From Planctomycetota bacterium (GTDB lineage Bacteria > Planctomycetota > UBA1135), in assembly GCA_004295085.1 (NCBI GenBank), contig SHNF01000002.1:670207-734206 (forward strand): a stretch of 64,000 nucleotides of DNA, read 5' to 3'. The notes beneath the pieces were generated by a model, which worked only from the letters and a program-made list of their open reading frames with translations, searched no databases and was not told where the DNA came from. The translations under genes were made by a program, and so were the position numbers. Of this stretch, positions 1 to 7,925 are shown piece after piece; the stretch's first letter is position 1, and every line of letters starts with the position of its first letter.

Positions 1-427
1 CATCGCGCGCACTTTCGGCGTGCAGCGCGTACGCCGCGCTCACGACCTGGATGCGCGGCACCATCTCGCTGTCCGAGCCGAACGTGACGCCAAGCCACAG
101 CTGGGCATGGCTTCTGAACAGCGATGGCGGCAGCGGGGTGGCACTCCCGATGACAGTGCTCACCAGGCCGCTCACGACAGCCACCGACGTGCTCTCTTCG
201 TAGAGCAGGGTGCCTCCACTGGGCGCGTCGTAAATGCGGAAGCCGACGGAGAGGCTTGGCGCATTGATCGGATTGTTGTCGCTGTCGCGCAGACGGCCGA
301 TGAACTGCAGCAGCTGCGGCGTCGGACCGTTGTCTTGCGGAGGAGTCGCAGCGAGCGCGGTGCTACCCAGAAGCGCGATCAAAAGCAGCGCGATCACCGG
401 AGCAAAGTGGGGTTTCAAGGGGGACAT
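1..427 (-). CDS. Secreted hypothetical protein, C-terminus beyond window edge
   Basis: The frame is open from an ATG at 427 down to the window edge, so the protein is truncated here at about 142 residues. It opens with a signal peptide (a hydrophobic stretch rich in Leu, Ile and Ala, ending Ala-Leu-Ala-Ala near residue 27). A beta-rich region follows, containing QLLQFIGRLRDSDNNPI, FRIYDAPSGGTLLYEES and a VVSAAYALHAESAR segment. This pattern of a small domain describing a modified or optional feature, followed by AAYAL.A, is common in large secreted bacterial proteins whose later part is a coiled or tail-fibre-like domain; that is family knowledge and the later part is not visible here. It lies 22 bases downstream of the IPT/TIG gene on the same strand, so the two are probably co-transcribed. 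Function unknown. Confidence 0.6.
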   Translation of the reverse strand, partial: MSPLKPHFAPVIALLLIALLGSTALAATPPQDNGPTPQLLQFIGRLRDSDNNPINAPSLSVGFRIYDAPSGGTLLYEESTSVAVVSGLVSTVIGSATPLPPSLFRSHAQLWLGVTFGSDSEMVPRIQVVSAAYALHAESARD

Positions 428-449
428 GGTGGTGATCAAAGGGAACCGA

Positions 450-1403
450 TCAAGGCTCGATCTTCACCGTCAGCCGATTGGTGAACGATCCTGCGGATGA
501 CGGCAGGGTGCCGCCGCCGGTTGATGCGAATCCAGAGCCTGCTGTGAGGCAAATAGCCTGAAACTCCAGCAACCCGCCCAGGCTGCCGGCATCCGATGGG
601 ACCTCGAGCACAAATCGGGCGACGCCGTTCGGGGTAAACACGTCGCGGCCTAGCCAGCGCCAGCCGGGCCGCAGCTCCCACGCGCCGTCGAAGGGGCCCC
701 AGCGGACGCCGGAACCCTTGACGCCGGTGGCCAGGTGCACGGTGCTTCCCGGCGCACCCAGGAATCGGATCTCGAACCGGCCGCCGCGATGGGGGACACT
801 CGCCAGCACCAGCGCGGGAAGGTAGGTGTAAGTGTTCTCGGCGGTGTCGCTACCTGCGTCGGTGCTGACTGTCACCGGGACGGGCCCCAAGGGATTGCCG
901 TAGAGGTTGACGCCAGGCGGCGTCGCCACGGTGATGGCGGAGTTGGTCCTGAGCTTGGCTTCGGGCGCGCGGGCGCTGCCGAAGTACACCTTGGGCAGGG
1001 CTCCAGATTCGCCGAAGTTCAGCCCGAACACGGTCACGACATCGCCACCCTCCTTGGCGCCGGCTGCGGCACTCGCACCCAGTACGATCGGTCCGCTGCC
1101 GGGATCGAACGCGTCCGGTTCGGCCAGGACGCCGTACTGGAACTGGAATTTCAACGAGTTGAGGATGGTCGCTCCGAAGGGCTGGCCGATGCTTGAGGCC
1201 ACGCCCATGTCCTCGCTCTTGCTGACGCGTCCACCTTCGGTAACGGTGGACACGCACAGCACATAGTTCTCGGAGGCGGACATGCCTCCTCCGGACTGCG
1301 CAAGTGCGGACCCTGGAGACGCAAGTTTGGCCAATGCGAGCATGGCGGGTAACACCCGCGCGAAAGCGCTCGCAGCGCGGACCGGGATGAGGACCGGGAG
1401 CAT
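450..1403 (-). CDS. Secreted IPT/TIG-domain protein
   Basis: A 317-residue protein with an N-terminal signal peptide of about 36 residues ending in SALAQ. After it comes a short region with MSASENYVLCVSTVTEGG, then an IPT/TIG-like immunoglobulin fold at about residues 105-195 (GGDVVTVFGLNFGESGALP, followed by VATPPG and PVPVTVSTDAGSD, the usual TIG pattern). A C-terminal beta module runs from about 200 to the end (GAPGSTVHLATG then VP, FQAIC and FTNRLTVKI) and resembles the tails of the FG-GAP proteins elsewhere in the window. The start is supported by a GGAAGGAG Shine-Dalgarno at 1413-1420, nine bases before the ATG, and by a TATAGT -10-like box at 1469-1474 on the same strand. Likely a surface or extracellular protein; no enzymatic motif is visible. 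Confidence 0.75.
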   Translation of the reverse strand: MLPVLIPVRAASAFARVLPAMLALAKLASPGSALAQSGGGMSASENYVLCVSTVTEGGRVSKSEDMGVASSIGQPFGATILNSLKFQFQYGVLAEPDAFDPGSGPIVLGASAAAGAKEGGDVVTVFGLNFGESGALPKVYFGSARAPEAKLRTNSAITVATPPGVNLYGNPLGPVPVTVSTDAGSDTAENTYTYLPALVLASVPHRGGRFEIRFLGAPGSTVHLATGVKGSGVRWGPFDGAWELRPGWRWLGRDVFTPNGVARFVLEVPSDAGSLGGLLEFQAICLTAGSGFASTGGGTLPSSAGSFTNRLTVKIEP

Positions 1404-1468
1404 CGGGGGGAACTCCTTCCGCCGTGGAAGTGGGGGTAGTCGAGTTCGTTGAGAACGTAAGGAAATTC

Positions 1469-1474
1469 ACTATA
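1469..1474 (-). promoter_or_regulatory. Candidate -10 box (TATAGT) for the IPT/TIG gene
   Basis: TATAGT reads on the minus strand in an unusually AT-rich intergenic stretch about 65 bases before the ATG at 1403. No clear -35 is visible at the right distance. Nearby, AGCAC (1499-1503) and GTGCT (1508-1512) form a small dyad that could be an operator. Confidence 0.35.
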
Positions 1475-1596
1475 CAAACACTTTGCGCGATGGGTACTAG
1501 CACGATTGTGCTTTTCCAGCAAATTCCTAGGGAGTCAGGAAGGCCCGACGTGAGTGGATGTTCGATTCTGTCCTAAGTATTTTTTCCAAAACGACT

Positions 1597-1602
1597 TATA
1601 AT
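1597..1602 (+). promoter_or_regulatory. Perfect -10 box (TATAAT) eight bases before the lipid kinase start
   Basis: TATAAT matches the sigma-70 consensus exactly and lies eight bases before the ATG at 1611. A transcript from it would begin at or within a base or two of the start codon. No Shine-Dalgarno lies between them, so a leaderless mRNA is the simplest reading. No good -35 hexamer is seen. Confidence 0.5.
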
Positions 1603-1610
1603 CGATCCTC

Positions 1611-2558
1611 ATGGATGACCGGGGACTTGCCGGGAGGCGCGCCAGCGCGATCGTGAATCTCCAGGCCGGATCCGGACGGGCGAAATGGAAGCGCAAGTTC
1701 GGAGAGTGGGTGGCCGGCCTGGGCAACGGGGTGGAGATCCTGACCACCAAGCAGCCCGGTGATGCCACCAGGCTGACGCAGGAAGCACTGAGGCGCGGTC
1801 GCAAGCTGATTCTGGCAGTGGGCGGGGACGGGACCGTCAACGAGGTGGTGAACGGCTTCTTCGAGGGCGAGGCCCTCCTTTCCGAGGACGCCGAGCTCGC
1901 GATCCTCCCCTGTGGCACCGGCCAGGACTTCGCCCGCAGCATCGGGATGGGCGCAGGTGATTGGCGGCTGGCGGCAACACTTGCAGATCTGCCGGCCCGA
2001 AGCGTGGACGCGGGCCGTGTGCGCCTTGTCGGACCCGGGGGACAGCCCGTGCTGCGTTATTTCCTGAATATCGCGGACTTCGGCATCAGCGCGCTGATCG
2101 CGCAGCGCGTCAACCGAGCTGCGAAGCCGTTCGGAGGGCGGTTTGCCTTCTACTTCGGGACGCTGCGGACGCTGTTCCGCTGGCGCAATCGGCGCGTGCG
2201 CCTGCAAGTGGATGACGAGCCGGAGCAGGAGCGGGTGGTCAAGCTGGTCGCCGTGGCGAATGGCCGGTACTTCGGCGGAGGGATGTGCGTTGCGCCGAGC
2301 GCCCGCCTTGATGACGGCAAGTTCGAGCTGGTGATCTTCGGCGACCTGGGCCCCTGGGAGTCGGTGGTACGCCAGCCACGGCTCTATCAGTGCCGACCCA
2401 TCCGGCACGCAGAGGTGGAATACCGTCCTTGCCGCCGGATCTCCGCCGCCAGCGATCAGGACCTGCTCGTGGACACGGATGGTGAGCAGCCTGGATTCTT
2501 GCCGGCCACGTTCGAAGTCGTGCCTGGGGCCATTCAGATACTGGCACCTATGGTGTGA
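1611..2558 (+). CDS. Diacylglycerol kinase-family lipid kinase (YegS/BmrU type)
   Basis: A 315-residue cytoplasmic kinase of the DAGK_cat family, which phosphorylates lipid hydroxyl groups with ATP. The N-terminal AIVNLQAGSGRAKWKRKF corresponds to the usual IVNP.AG.G.A nucleotide-binding start. The diagnostic VGGDGTVNEVVNGFF motif lies at about residues 66-80, and LPCGTGQDFARSIG corresponds to the conserved PLGTGNDFAR segment. The C-terminal half (RYFLNIADFGISALI, VAVANGRYFGGGMCVAP, DGKFELVIFGD) matches the beta-sandwich domain of the family. Length is normal. The exact lipid (diacylglycerol, phosphatidylglycerol or sphingoid base) cannot be told. It is divergent from the IPT/TIG gene. The start is the first in-frame ATG, immediately after a TATAAT box. 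Confidence 0.9.
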   Translation: MDDRGLAGRRASAIVNLQAGSGRAKWKRKFGEWVAGLGNGVEILTTKQPGDATRLTQEALRRGRKLILAVGGDGTVNEVVNGFFEGEALLSEDAELAILPCGTGQDFARSIGMGAGDWRLAATLADLPARSVDAGRVRLVGPGGQPVLRYFLNIADFGISALIAQRVNRAAKPFGGRFAFYFGTLRTLFRWRNRRVRLQVDDEPEQERVVKLVAVANGRYFGGGMCVAPSARLDDGKFELVIFGDLGPWESVVRQPRLYQCRPIRHAEVEYRPCRRISAASDQDLLVDTDGEQPGFLPATFEVVPGAIQILAPMV

Positions 2559-2579
2559 TATGCTTATTGAATAGTGGCT

Positions 2580-2618
2580 TGTTACATATTGTGACATTCA
2601 TGTTACATGATGCTACAT
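2580..2618 (+). promoter_or_regulatory. Array of four phased direct repeats (TGTTACAT-like), probable operator
   Basis: Four copies of an octamer lie in a row: TGTTACAT at 2580-2587, TGTGACAT at 2590-2597, TGTTACAT at 2601-2608 and TGCTACAT at 2611-2618. The start-to-start distances are 10, 11 and 10 bases, one helical turn each, so all copies face the same side of the DNA. This is the layout bound by tandem OmpR/PhoB-type response regulators. The array sits in the AT-rich gap before the FG-GAP gene and includes the ATG at 2607, which argues that coding starts downstream, at 2718. Confidence 0.5.
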
Positions 2619-2717
2619 AGGTTGCCCCGGCTACAAAACTACGGTCGGAGTAGATTCTTGGAGAGCGTTGGAGCTCTCGGCTCCGCGCGTCCGATTCACA
2701 GCACCTGGTTTCCAGCC

Positions 2718-5411
2718 ATGCATGCCTTCGACGCACTCGCGCTGATCTCTGCCGCCGTTGCGGCTGCGGCGCAGGACCTGCAGCTTTCCTCGCACGGCGC
2801 CGGCGGGGATCAGGAAGGCTGGGCCGTGTGCGTGGCGGGCGACATGAACGGAGACGGGTTCGCGGACATCGCCGTAGGCGCGCCGCAAAGTTTCGTGGAG
2901 GGCCGCGCCGCCGCTGGATATGTGCGCGTGATTTCCGGCAAGACCGGCGCCACGCTGCACAAGTTCCAGGGCCTCACGGACCGCGACGAGTTCGGCTGTG
3001 CCGTGGCGCCCGCTGGCGACGTGGACGGCGACCTGCACGCAGACCTGCTGGTCGGCGCGCGCTTCGATGACAGCGCCGGCGTACGCTTCGGCGCCGCGCG
3101 GGTCTACTCAGGCGCGAGCGGCGCGATTCTGCACACGTTCACCGGCGACTCGAGCCTGAGCGAGTTCGGAGCTGCCGTCGGCAGAGCTGGCGACGTGAAC
3201 GGCGACGGCGTCACCGATTTGATCGTAGGTGCGCCGCGCAGCGACGCCGGCGGCCATGACGCCGGCGCGGTGCACGTGTACTCGGGCAAAGACGGAGCTC
3301 TGCTGTTCCAGTTCCTGGGCGACGTCGAGTCCGGCAACTTCGGCCAGGCTGTGTGTGGGATCGGCGACTGGACCGGAGATGCGCGCGCCGAGATCGCCGT
3401 GGGCGCGCCGCGCGCCGGCGCCGACGGGCGCGGCCTCGTTCAGGTCTTCTCCGGCCGCGACGGCGTGATGATGCGCAGCCTGCCGGCGCCGGCGGAGGTA
3501 GCCGGCTTCGGCACGTCCGTGGCTTCCGCGGGCGACGCCGACCTGGACGGCCAGACCGACCTCCTGGTCGGCGCGCCCGGCGGAGATGCCGCCAGCGCGG
3601 ATCCAGGCAGCGCCCTGCTGTACTCCAGCAAGGATGGATCGCTCTTGCGCTCCCTGCGTGGATTCGGCCTCGGCAGCCGTTTCGGCCATTCCGTCGCCGC
3701 CGGGGGCGATCTGAATGGCGACGCCTACGGCGACCAGCTGGTCGGCGCGCCTCTGGATTCCGGAAACGGCGCGGAGGCCGGCGCCGTGGTGGCCTTCTCC
3801 GGCAAGGACGGAGTCATCCTGCAGGCCGTTTACGGCGCTCCCCTGGAGCAGCTCGGCTTCTGCGTGGCCGGCGGCGTAGACATCGACGGCGACCGCGCGA
3901 TCGAGATCATCGCCGGCGCGCCCATGGCGGAGGAAGGCGGCAAGAGCTCCGGTGTGGCTCGCGTGTACACGACGCAACGCCGGGCCTTGGACCCGAGTTC
4001 CGGTGCGCCCGCCGGCAACCTGGCGCTCGAAGATGACGGAGGCGACGTCGCCCCCGGCTACGACGAGGCGGCGTACACGGAACCTGTCGGCGACTATTAC
4101 ACGTACAACTACTACTACGACAGCGGCTACGACGGCTATGGCGGCGTGGTCGGATACAGCTACGTGTATCCGTGGGTCTGGGGATGGAACTGCTGGTCGC
4201 CCTGCTACTGGTCATTCTGGAGCTCGCCCCGCTGGTGCTGGGGCTGGAGCTATCCGAGCAGCTTCGGCTTCTGCTGGGGTTGGAGCTGGTGCAGTCCGTG
4301 GTGGTCTTCCTGGTGCGGATGGAACACCTGGTGCGGGCCTTCGTGGTGCAACCCGTGGTGGAACGACCCGTGGTGCTGGGATCCGTGGTGGTGCGACGAC
4401 CAATGCGACCGCGACAACAACGGCGGGCACAATGGCGGTGGGCATAACGGCGGCGGCGATCCGCCTCCGCCCGGCGATGCCGGCCCATTCCGCGCGCAAC
4501 CCTCGCCGCTCGCCGATCAGTCCGGCAACGGCGGCGGACTCAGCTCCGGCCCCGGTGGGCTGGTTGCGACGCGCCCTGCAGGCACGATCGTGCGCTCGTC
4601 GAGCGGCGGAACCCCGACCGGGATCGGCGGAGGATTAGGGAGTCCCGGGCCCGGCGGCCTTGCGGGAGGTGGTGCAAGAAAGATCGCACGCCCTGCCGGC
4701 GGCGCGGTGACGCCGCGCGTTGCCCCGGCTCCGGCGCCGCGCCCCGCCAACCCGGTGCTGCCGCCCGCGCGCTCCCGCGGCGGCGTGGCGGCGCCGTACA
4801 CCGGCTCTCGCGCCAATCTCTCGCCTCTGCACCCGAATCCCACTGCGACTTTGCAAGGCCGCGGCGGCGCGGTACCGATGCCGACGACGCGCCGTTCCGT
4901 GTGGACCACCGTTGGCGATGCTGCGCCTGCCGGCAGCGGCGCGACGGCGCAGCGGCCAGGAGCCGCAGCCCAGACCTCCTCGGTTCGCGGCCAGCAGCCT
5001 TCGGGTGGGAGCGCCAGTGCCGGTGGGCGTGCCATTGCTCCCGGCGGCAGCAACGGAACGGGCCGGACCGGTACCGCGGCGCGTCCTGCGCCTTCCCCCT
5101 CCGGCGGTCGCGGAGCCGTCGCGCCTCAGAGCCCCTCGGGTGGAAGTGGCCGCCCGAGCGGAGGGGGCGCCGGCAGTGGCGGACGCCCAAGTGGCGGCGG
5201 TGGAAGTCACGTCGGCAGCGCCGGCGGGGGTCACCCTGCGGGCGGCGCTTCGGCGCGGCCAAGCGGTGGCGGTGGTGGCAGCGTCCGGCCGAGTGGCGGA
5301 GGGGGCGGCGGCGGCCGTCCGAGTGGAGGCGGTGGCGGCGGCCGCCCGAGCGGGGGTAGCGGCGGCCGTCCCGCCGGCGGCGGAGCCTCGCGTCCCATGG
5401 GGCGCGGTTGA
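2718..5411 (+). CDS. Secreted FG-GAP beta-propeller protein with Trp/Cys/Tyr-rich segment and Gly-rich tail
   Basis: An 897-residue secreted protein. After a signal-like segment ending AAVAAAAQ come seven FG-GAP/integrin-type repeats, for example GDMNGDGFADIAVGAP, GDVNGDGVTDLIVGAP and GDLNGDAYGDQLVGAP, predicting a seven-bladed calcium-binding propeller over about residues 20-430. Then follows an exceptional low-complexity segment. A Tyr-rich part (DYYTYNYYY) comes first, then from about residue 480 to 565 a run dominated by Trp, Cys and Ser (such as CWGWSWCSPWWSSWCGW), and then NGGHNGGGHNGGG. The last third is Gly/Ala/Pro/Arg-rich and ends in repeats of RPSGGGG. The frame is also open upstream to an ATG at 2607, but that ATG lies inside the direct-repeat array. 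Probable surface-exposed structural or adhesive protein; function unknown. Confidence 0.75.
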   Translation: MHAFDALALISAAVAAAAQDLQLSSHGAGGDQEGWAVCVAGDMNGDGFADIAVGAPQSFVEGRAAAGYVRVISGKTGATLHKFQGLTDRDEFGCAVAPAGDVDGDLHADLLVGARFDDSAGVRFGAARVYSGASGAILHTFTGDSSLSEFGAAVGRAGDVNGDGVTDLIVGAPRSDAGGHDAGAVHVYSGKDGALLFQFLGDVESGNFGQAVCGIGDWTGDARAEIAVGAPRAGADGRGLVQVFSGRDGVMMRSLPAPAEVAGFGTSVASAGDADLDGQTDLLVGAPGGDAASADPGSALLYSSKDGSLLRSLRGFGLGSRFGHSVAAGGDLNGDAYGDQLVGAPLDSGNGAEAGAVVAFSGKDGVILQAVYGAPLEQLGFCVAGGVDIDGDRAIEIIAGAPMAEEGGKSSGVARVYTTQRRALDPSSGAPAGNLALEDDGGDVAPGYDEAAYTEPVGDYYTYNYYYDSGYDGYGGVVGYSYVYPWVWGWNCWSPCYWSFWSSPRWCWGWSYPSSFGFCWGWSWCSPWWSSWCGWNTWCGPSWCNPWWNDPWCWDPWWCDDQCDRDNNGGHNGGGHNGGGDPPPPGDAGPFRAQPSPLADQSGNGGGLSSGPGGLVATRPAGTIVRSSSGGTPTGIGGGLGSPGPGGLAGGGARKIARPAGGAVTPRVAPAPAPRPANPVLPPARSRGGVAAPYTGSRANLSPLHPNPTATLQGRGGAVPMPTTRRSVWTTVGDAAPAGSGATAQRPGAAAQTSSVRGQQPSGGSASAGGRAIAPGGSNGTGRTGTAARPAPSPSGGRGAVAPQSPSGGSGRPSGGGAGSGGRPSGGGGSHVGSAGGGHPAGGASARPSGGGGGSVRPSGGGGGGGRPSGGGGGGRPSGGSGGRPAGGGASRPMGRG
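5140..5400 (+). repeat. Imperfect G-rich coding repeats for (R)PSGGGG
   Basis: The 3' end of the FG-GAP gene is built of short imperfect repeats resembling cgcccgagcggaggcggt, encoding RPSGGG with variable Gly number. The repeats stay in frame, so they are a protein-level repeat likely to vary in copy number by replication slippage. Confidence 0.7.
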
Positions 5412-5786
5412 GGTCCTGGCACGGCCGAAAGGAACGTCCCTGCTTCTAGGCGGACCCGCGGAGCGACATTTTTTTTCGCTGCGTCCTGTGCGCGCAACTT
5501 GCGCGCGAGGACTGCGTTACACCGCCTTGCTCCGCGAGCTACGGGATTCCACGTAGGGACGGAGTGGCTTTGAGCGCTAGAGTCCGCGCGTTCCCCTGCT
5601 GGGCCTCCCTTCCAGTAAACGGTTCCCCGCCTGAGCCGCTGATCCGCCTCCCCAAAGTGCGGGTCTAAATACCGCGGGCTTGCAGCCGCGCGGTTCGCGG
5701 GCAGGTCGTAGGCGCCTCCCCAAGCCGCCTGGCCGCGTCACGAGCGCACGCAGGCCGCCAGCGGCCCCACCGCACTCCCCAATGCC
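5412..5786. other. Gene-free stretch between the FG-GAP gene and the first GH39-like gene
   Basis: No convincing gene. A run of eight T lies at 5469-5476 inside gcgacatttttttcgct, and an inverted repeat GCGCGCAA (5490-5497) / TTGCGCGC (5499-5506) lies just after it. They do not form a classical stem followed by a T-run, so transcription termination here is only a guess. No obvious promoter hexamers precede the ATG at 5787. Confidence 0.3.
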
Positions 5787-7691
5787 ATGTGCAGAACTTG
5801 GCCCCTGTTCCTTCTGTTGACCGGTCTCGCTCCAGCGTCACTGTCCGCCCAGGAAGGCGGCTGCGACAGTCAGGCGCGCGGCGCCGGCGACGGCGACTTC
5901 GTCCTCGACCTCGATCGCAGGCTGCCGCCGGTTGGACCGCGCATGTACGGCGTCGTGGACCCGGCGATGACGCCGGTGGCCACGGAATTCTTCGGCGAGC
6001 TGCAGCCTGCGGGCGGTTTGCACCGCGCCAACCGCCGCATGGACGTGCTGGCCAATCGCGCCGGCCGCTCGGCGGAGCTGGTGCAGTACGCGCACGCCAT
6101 CGGCATGCGCTCGCACCTCACCTGCGTGGGCACACCGCGCAGCAACGCAACCGGCAACCCGCCCACGGAGGAGTGGCACACCCTTCCCGGATATGCACGC
6201 ACTCCACCGGCGGACATGCAGCTCTGGGCTGACGAGCTGGTCGCCATGCTCGCCGAGATGGAGGCGGAGCACGGCGTGCTCCCCGACCAGATCGAGATCT
6301 GGAACGAGCCGGACCGCGAGGAATGGTGGTCGGGCACGGACGAGGAGTATCTGCAGCTCTACTTCCTGGCCAGCCGGGCGGTCAAGGCCGCGTTCCCGCA
6401 GGTGCTGGTGGGAGGTCCCGCCCAGGCCAGCTCCGAATCCCTGGAAGACGGCTCCACCAGCACCTTGCTCGAGAAGATGGTGCTGCTGGCGTCGGCGCGC
6501 GGCAATCCCCTGGACTTCGTGTCTTGGCACCACTACGGCGCGGCCAACGAGCTGCGCTACCGGTGCACCGTCAAGGAGCTGCGCACGCTGGCCCACAACA
6601 GCGGGCTGAGCCCGGCGCCGCGCATGATCGTGTCAGAGTGGAACATCTATCCCAACGGCGGCGAGAGCAATCCGCGCGCCATCGAGCTGGACGGCTCGCA
6701 CGCGGCCGCCCAGGTCGCCGGCTTCCTGAGCAGCGCGGTCATGGCGGGCCTGGACGCCAACTGCTTCTTCATGGTGCAGGACGTCGAGGACGGCCAGTTC
6801 GACGTGCTGGACCTCACCGGCGCCGGCAACGGCGTGTTCACGCACCGCGGCGTCAAGAAGCCGGTGTACCGGCTGATGGAGTTCCTCTATCCGATGGCCT
6901 TGCAGGACCGCCTGAACATCCAGTATCCCGTCGACGAATGGTCCGCGTCCGCGTTCGCGTCGCTCCTGCCCTCCGGCGACGTGCGGCTGGTCGCGGCCAA
7001 CGACGTCCTGGACGAGCAGTGGGTGTGGAGCAACGCCTGCCGCGAGCGCGGAGCGCTGCCCGGCGCCCTCTGGAACGCGGTGGACCTGCTCAACGACCTC
7101 GGGTTGCCGGTCACGATCGCCAATCTGGTCAATCTCGCCGGCCTCGCGGCCTGGGAGGCTGACGTGGTCATGGATGTCATGCCGATCGCGGAGGAGGCGC
7201 AATGGATCGCGCGCCACGCACGGGTTCTGCGCTTCCAGGTGCGCAACGGCACGCTGGCGCCGGTCCGGGCCTGGCGCTTCGACGCCAGCCACAACGCACC
7301 GGCTACGCGCCGCGACGAGATCCTGCCGGACCTGACCGCGATCGAGGAGAACGCGCAGCAAGCGGCCTGGAACGCCGCGGCCGCCTACTTCGACAGCGAA
7401 GGGATCACCCTTCCGGACCCCTGGACCATTACGGAATGGCCCGGGAGCCCGCAAGAGCTGGCCGCCATGCTGCATACGACCTTGAGCATCGCCGAGCGGG
7501 GATGGGAGCTGTTCTATGCCACCCTGGAGGCCGAGCGGCTTGCCGATCGGGTGGAGCTGAACGAGCTGCCGGCCACCCGCCTCACGGCCGAGGACCCGCT
7601 GGATGCCCTGGTGGTCCAGAATGGCACCACCCTGGAGATCACCTTGCAGCCCAATGCGGTGACGGTGGTGGACCTGGCTCTCCTGCCTTAG
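5787..7691 (+). CDS. GH39-like secreted glycoside hydrolase (copy 1)
   Basis: A 634-residue protein with a signal peptide of about 21 residues ending SLSAQ. The central part looks like a clan GH-A (beta/alpha)8 barrel of the GH39/GH5 type. IEIWNEPDREEWW at about residue 172 carries the general acid/base Glu in the NEP motif, and MIVSEWNIYPNGG at about residue 281 carries the candidate nucleophile Glu in SEW. SWHHYG is a typical barrel loop. The last 230 residues are a region I cannot assign. Substrate is unknown; GH39 members act on xylosides and iduronides. It is the first of two adjacent copies, the second being 234 bases downstream. Confidence 0.75.
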   Translation: MCRTWPLFLLLTGLAPASLSAQEGGCDSQARGAGDGDFVLDLDRRLPPVGPRMYGVVDPAMTPVATEFFGELQPAGGLHRANRRMDVLANRAGRSAELVQYAHAIGMRSHLTCVGTPRSNATGNPPTEEWHTLPGYARTPPADMQLWADELVAMLAEMEAEHGVLPDQIEIWNEPDREEWWSGTDEEYLQLYFLASRAVKAAFPQVLVGGPAQASSESLEDGSTSTLLEKMVLLASARGNPLDFVSWHHYGAANELRYRCTVKELRTLAHNSGLSPAPRMIVSEWNIYPNGGESNPRAIELDGSHAAAQVAGFLSSAVMAGLDANCFFMVQDVEDGQFDVLDLTGAGNGVFTHRGVKKPVYRLMEFLYPMALQDRLNIQYPVDEWSASAFASLLPSGDVRLVAANDVLDEQWVWSNACRERGALPGALWNAVDLLNDLGLPVTIANLVNLAGLAAWEADVVMDVMPIAEEAQWIARHARVLRFQVRNGTLAPVRAWRFDASHNAPATRRDEILPDLTAIEENAQQAAWNAAAAYFDSEGITLPDPWTITEWPGSPQELAAMLHTTLSIAERGWELFYATLEAERLADRVELNELPATRLTAEDPLDALVVQNGTTLEITLQPNAVTVVDLALLP

Positions 7692-7756
7692 TCCGCTCCC
7701 GCGGCAGAACCGGGCTTGGCACGACGGGAACTACGTGTCTATACTGACACCTCCCC

Positions 7757-7778
7757 TGCCGGAAGCCCCTTTCCGGCA
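7757..7778 (+). terminator. Hairpin downstream of GH39-like copy 1
   Basis: TGCCGGAA (7757-7764) and TTCCGGCA (7771-7778) form a perfect eight-base-pair stem with a six-base loop, 65 bases after the stop codon. No T-run follows, so it may be a terminator of the G+C-rich type or an mRNA-stabilising hairpin. The stem is nearly the same as the one after thiE at 25669-25687. Confidence 0.4.
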
Positions 7779-7925
7779 ACCCTCGGCCTAGGCGCCGGGT
7801 TCCTCCCCACTTCGGACCCAGGGCGGCAGCCCCCTGACCGCCGCGGTCCATCAACCTTCACAGCTCGTTCTCGCGTTCGCGGGTAGGCAGCCTGGCTCAG
7901 GCCGCAACGACAGCCCTCCTTCGTC

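Noticed and set aside
2607..2717. ATG at 2607 as the start of the FG-GAP/Trp-Cys gene.
   Set aside because: The codon is inside the phased direct-repeat array and the extra 37 residues do not resemble a signal peptide. It cannot be fully excluded.
5140..5400. Repeats that could suggest a CRISPR-like or tandem non-coding array.
   Set aside because: Units are short, imperfect, without spacers, and stay in frame with the FG-GAP gene.
5461..5506. T-run and inverted repeat as a classical terminator of the FG-GAP gene.
   Set aside because: The T-run comes before the inverted repeat, so the order is wrong for an intrinsic terminator on the plus strand.
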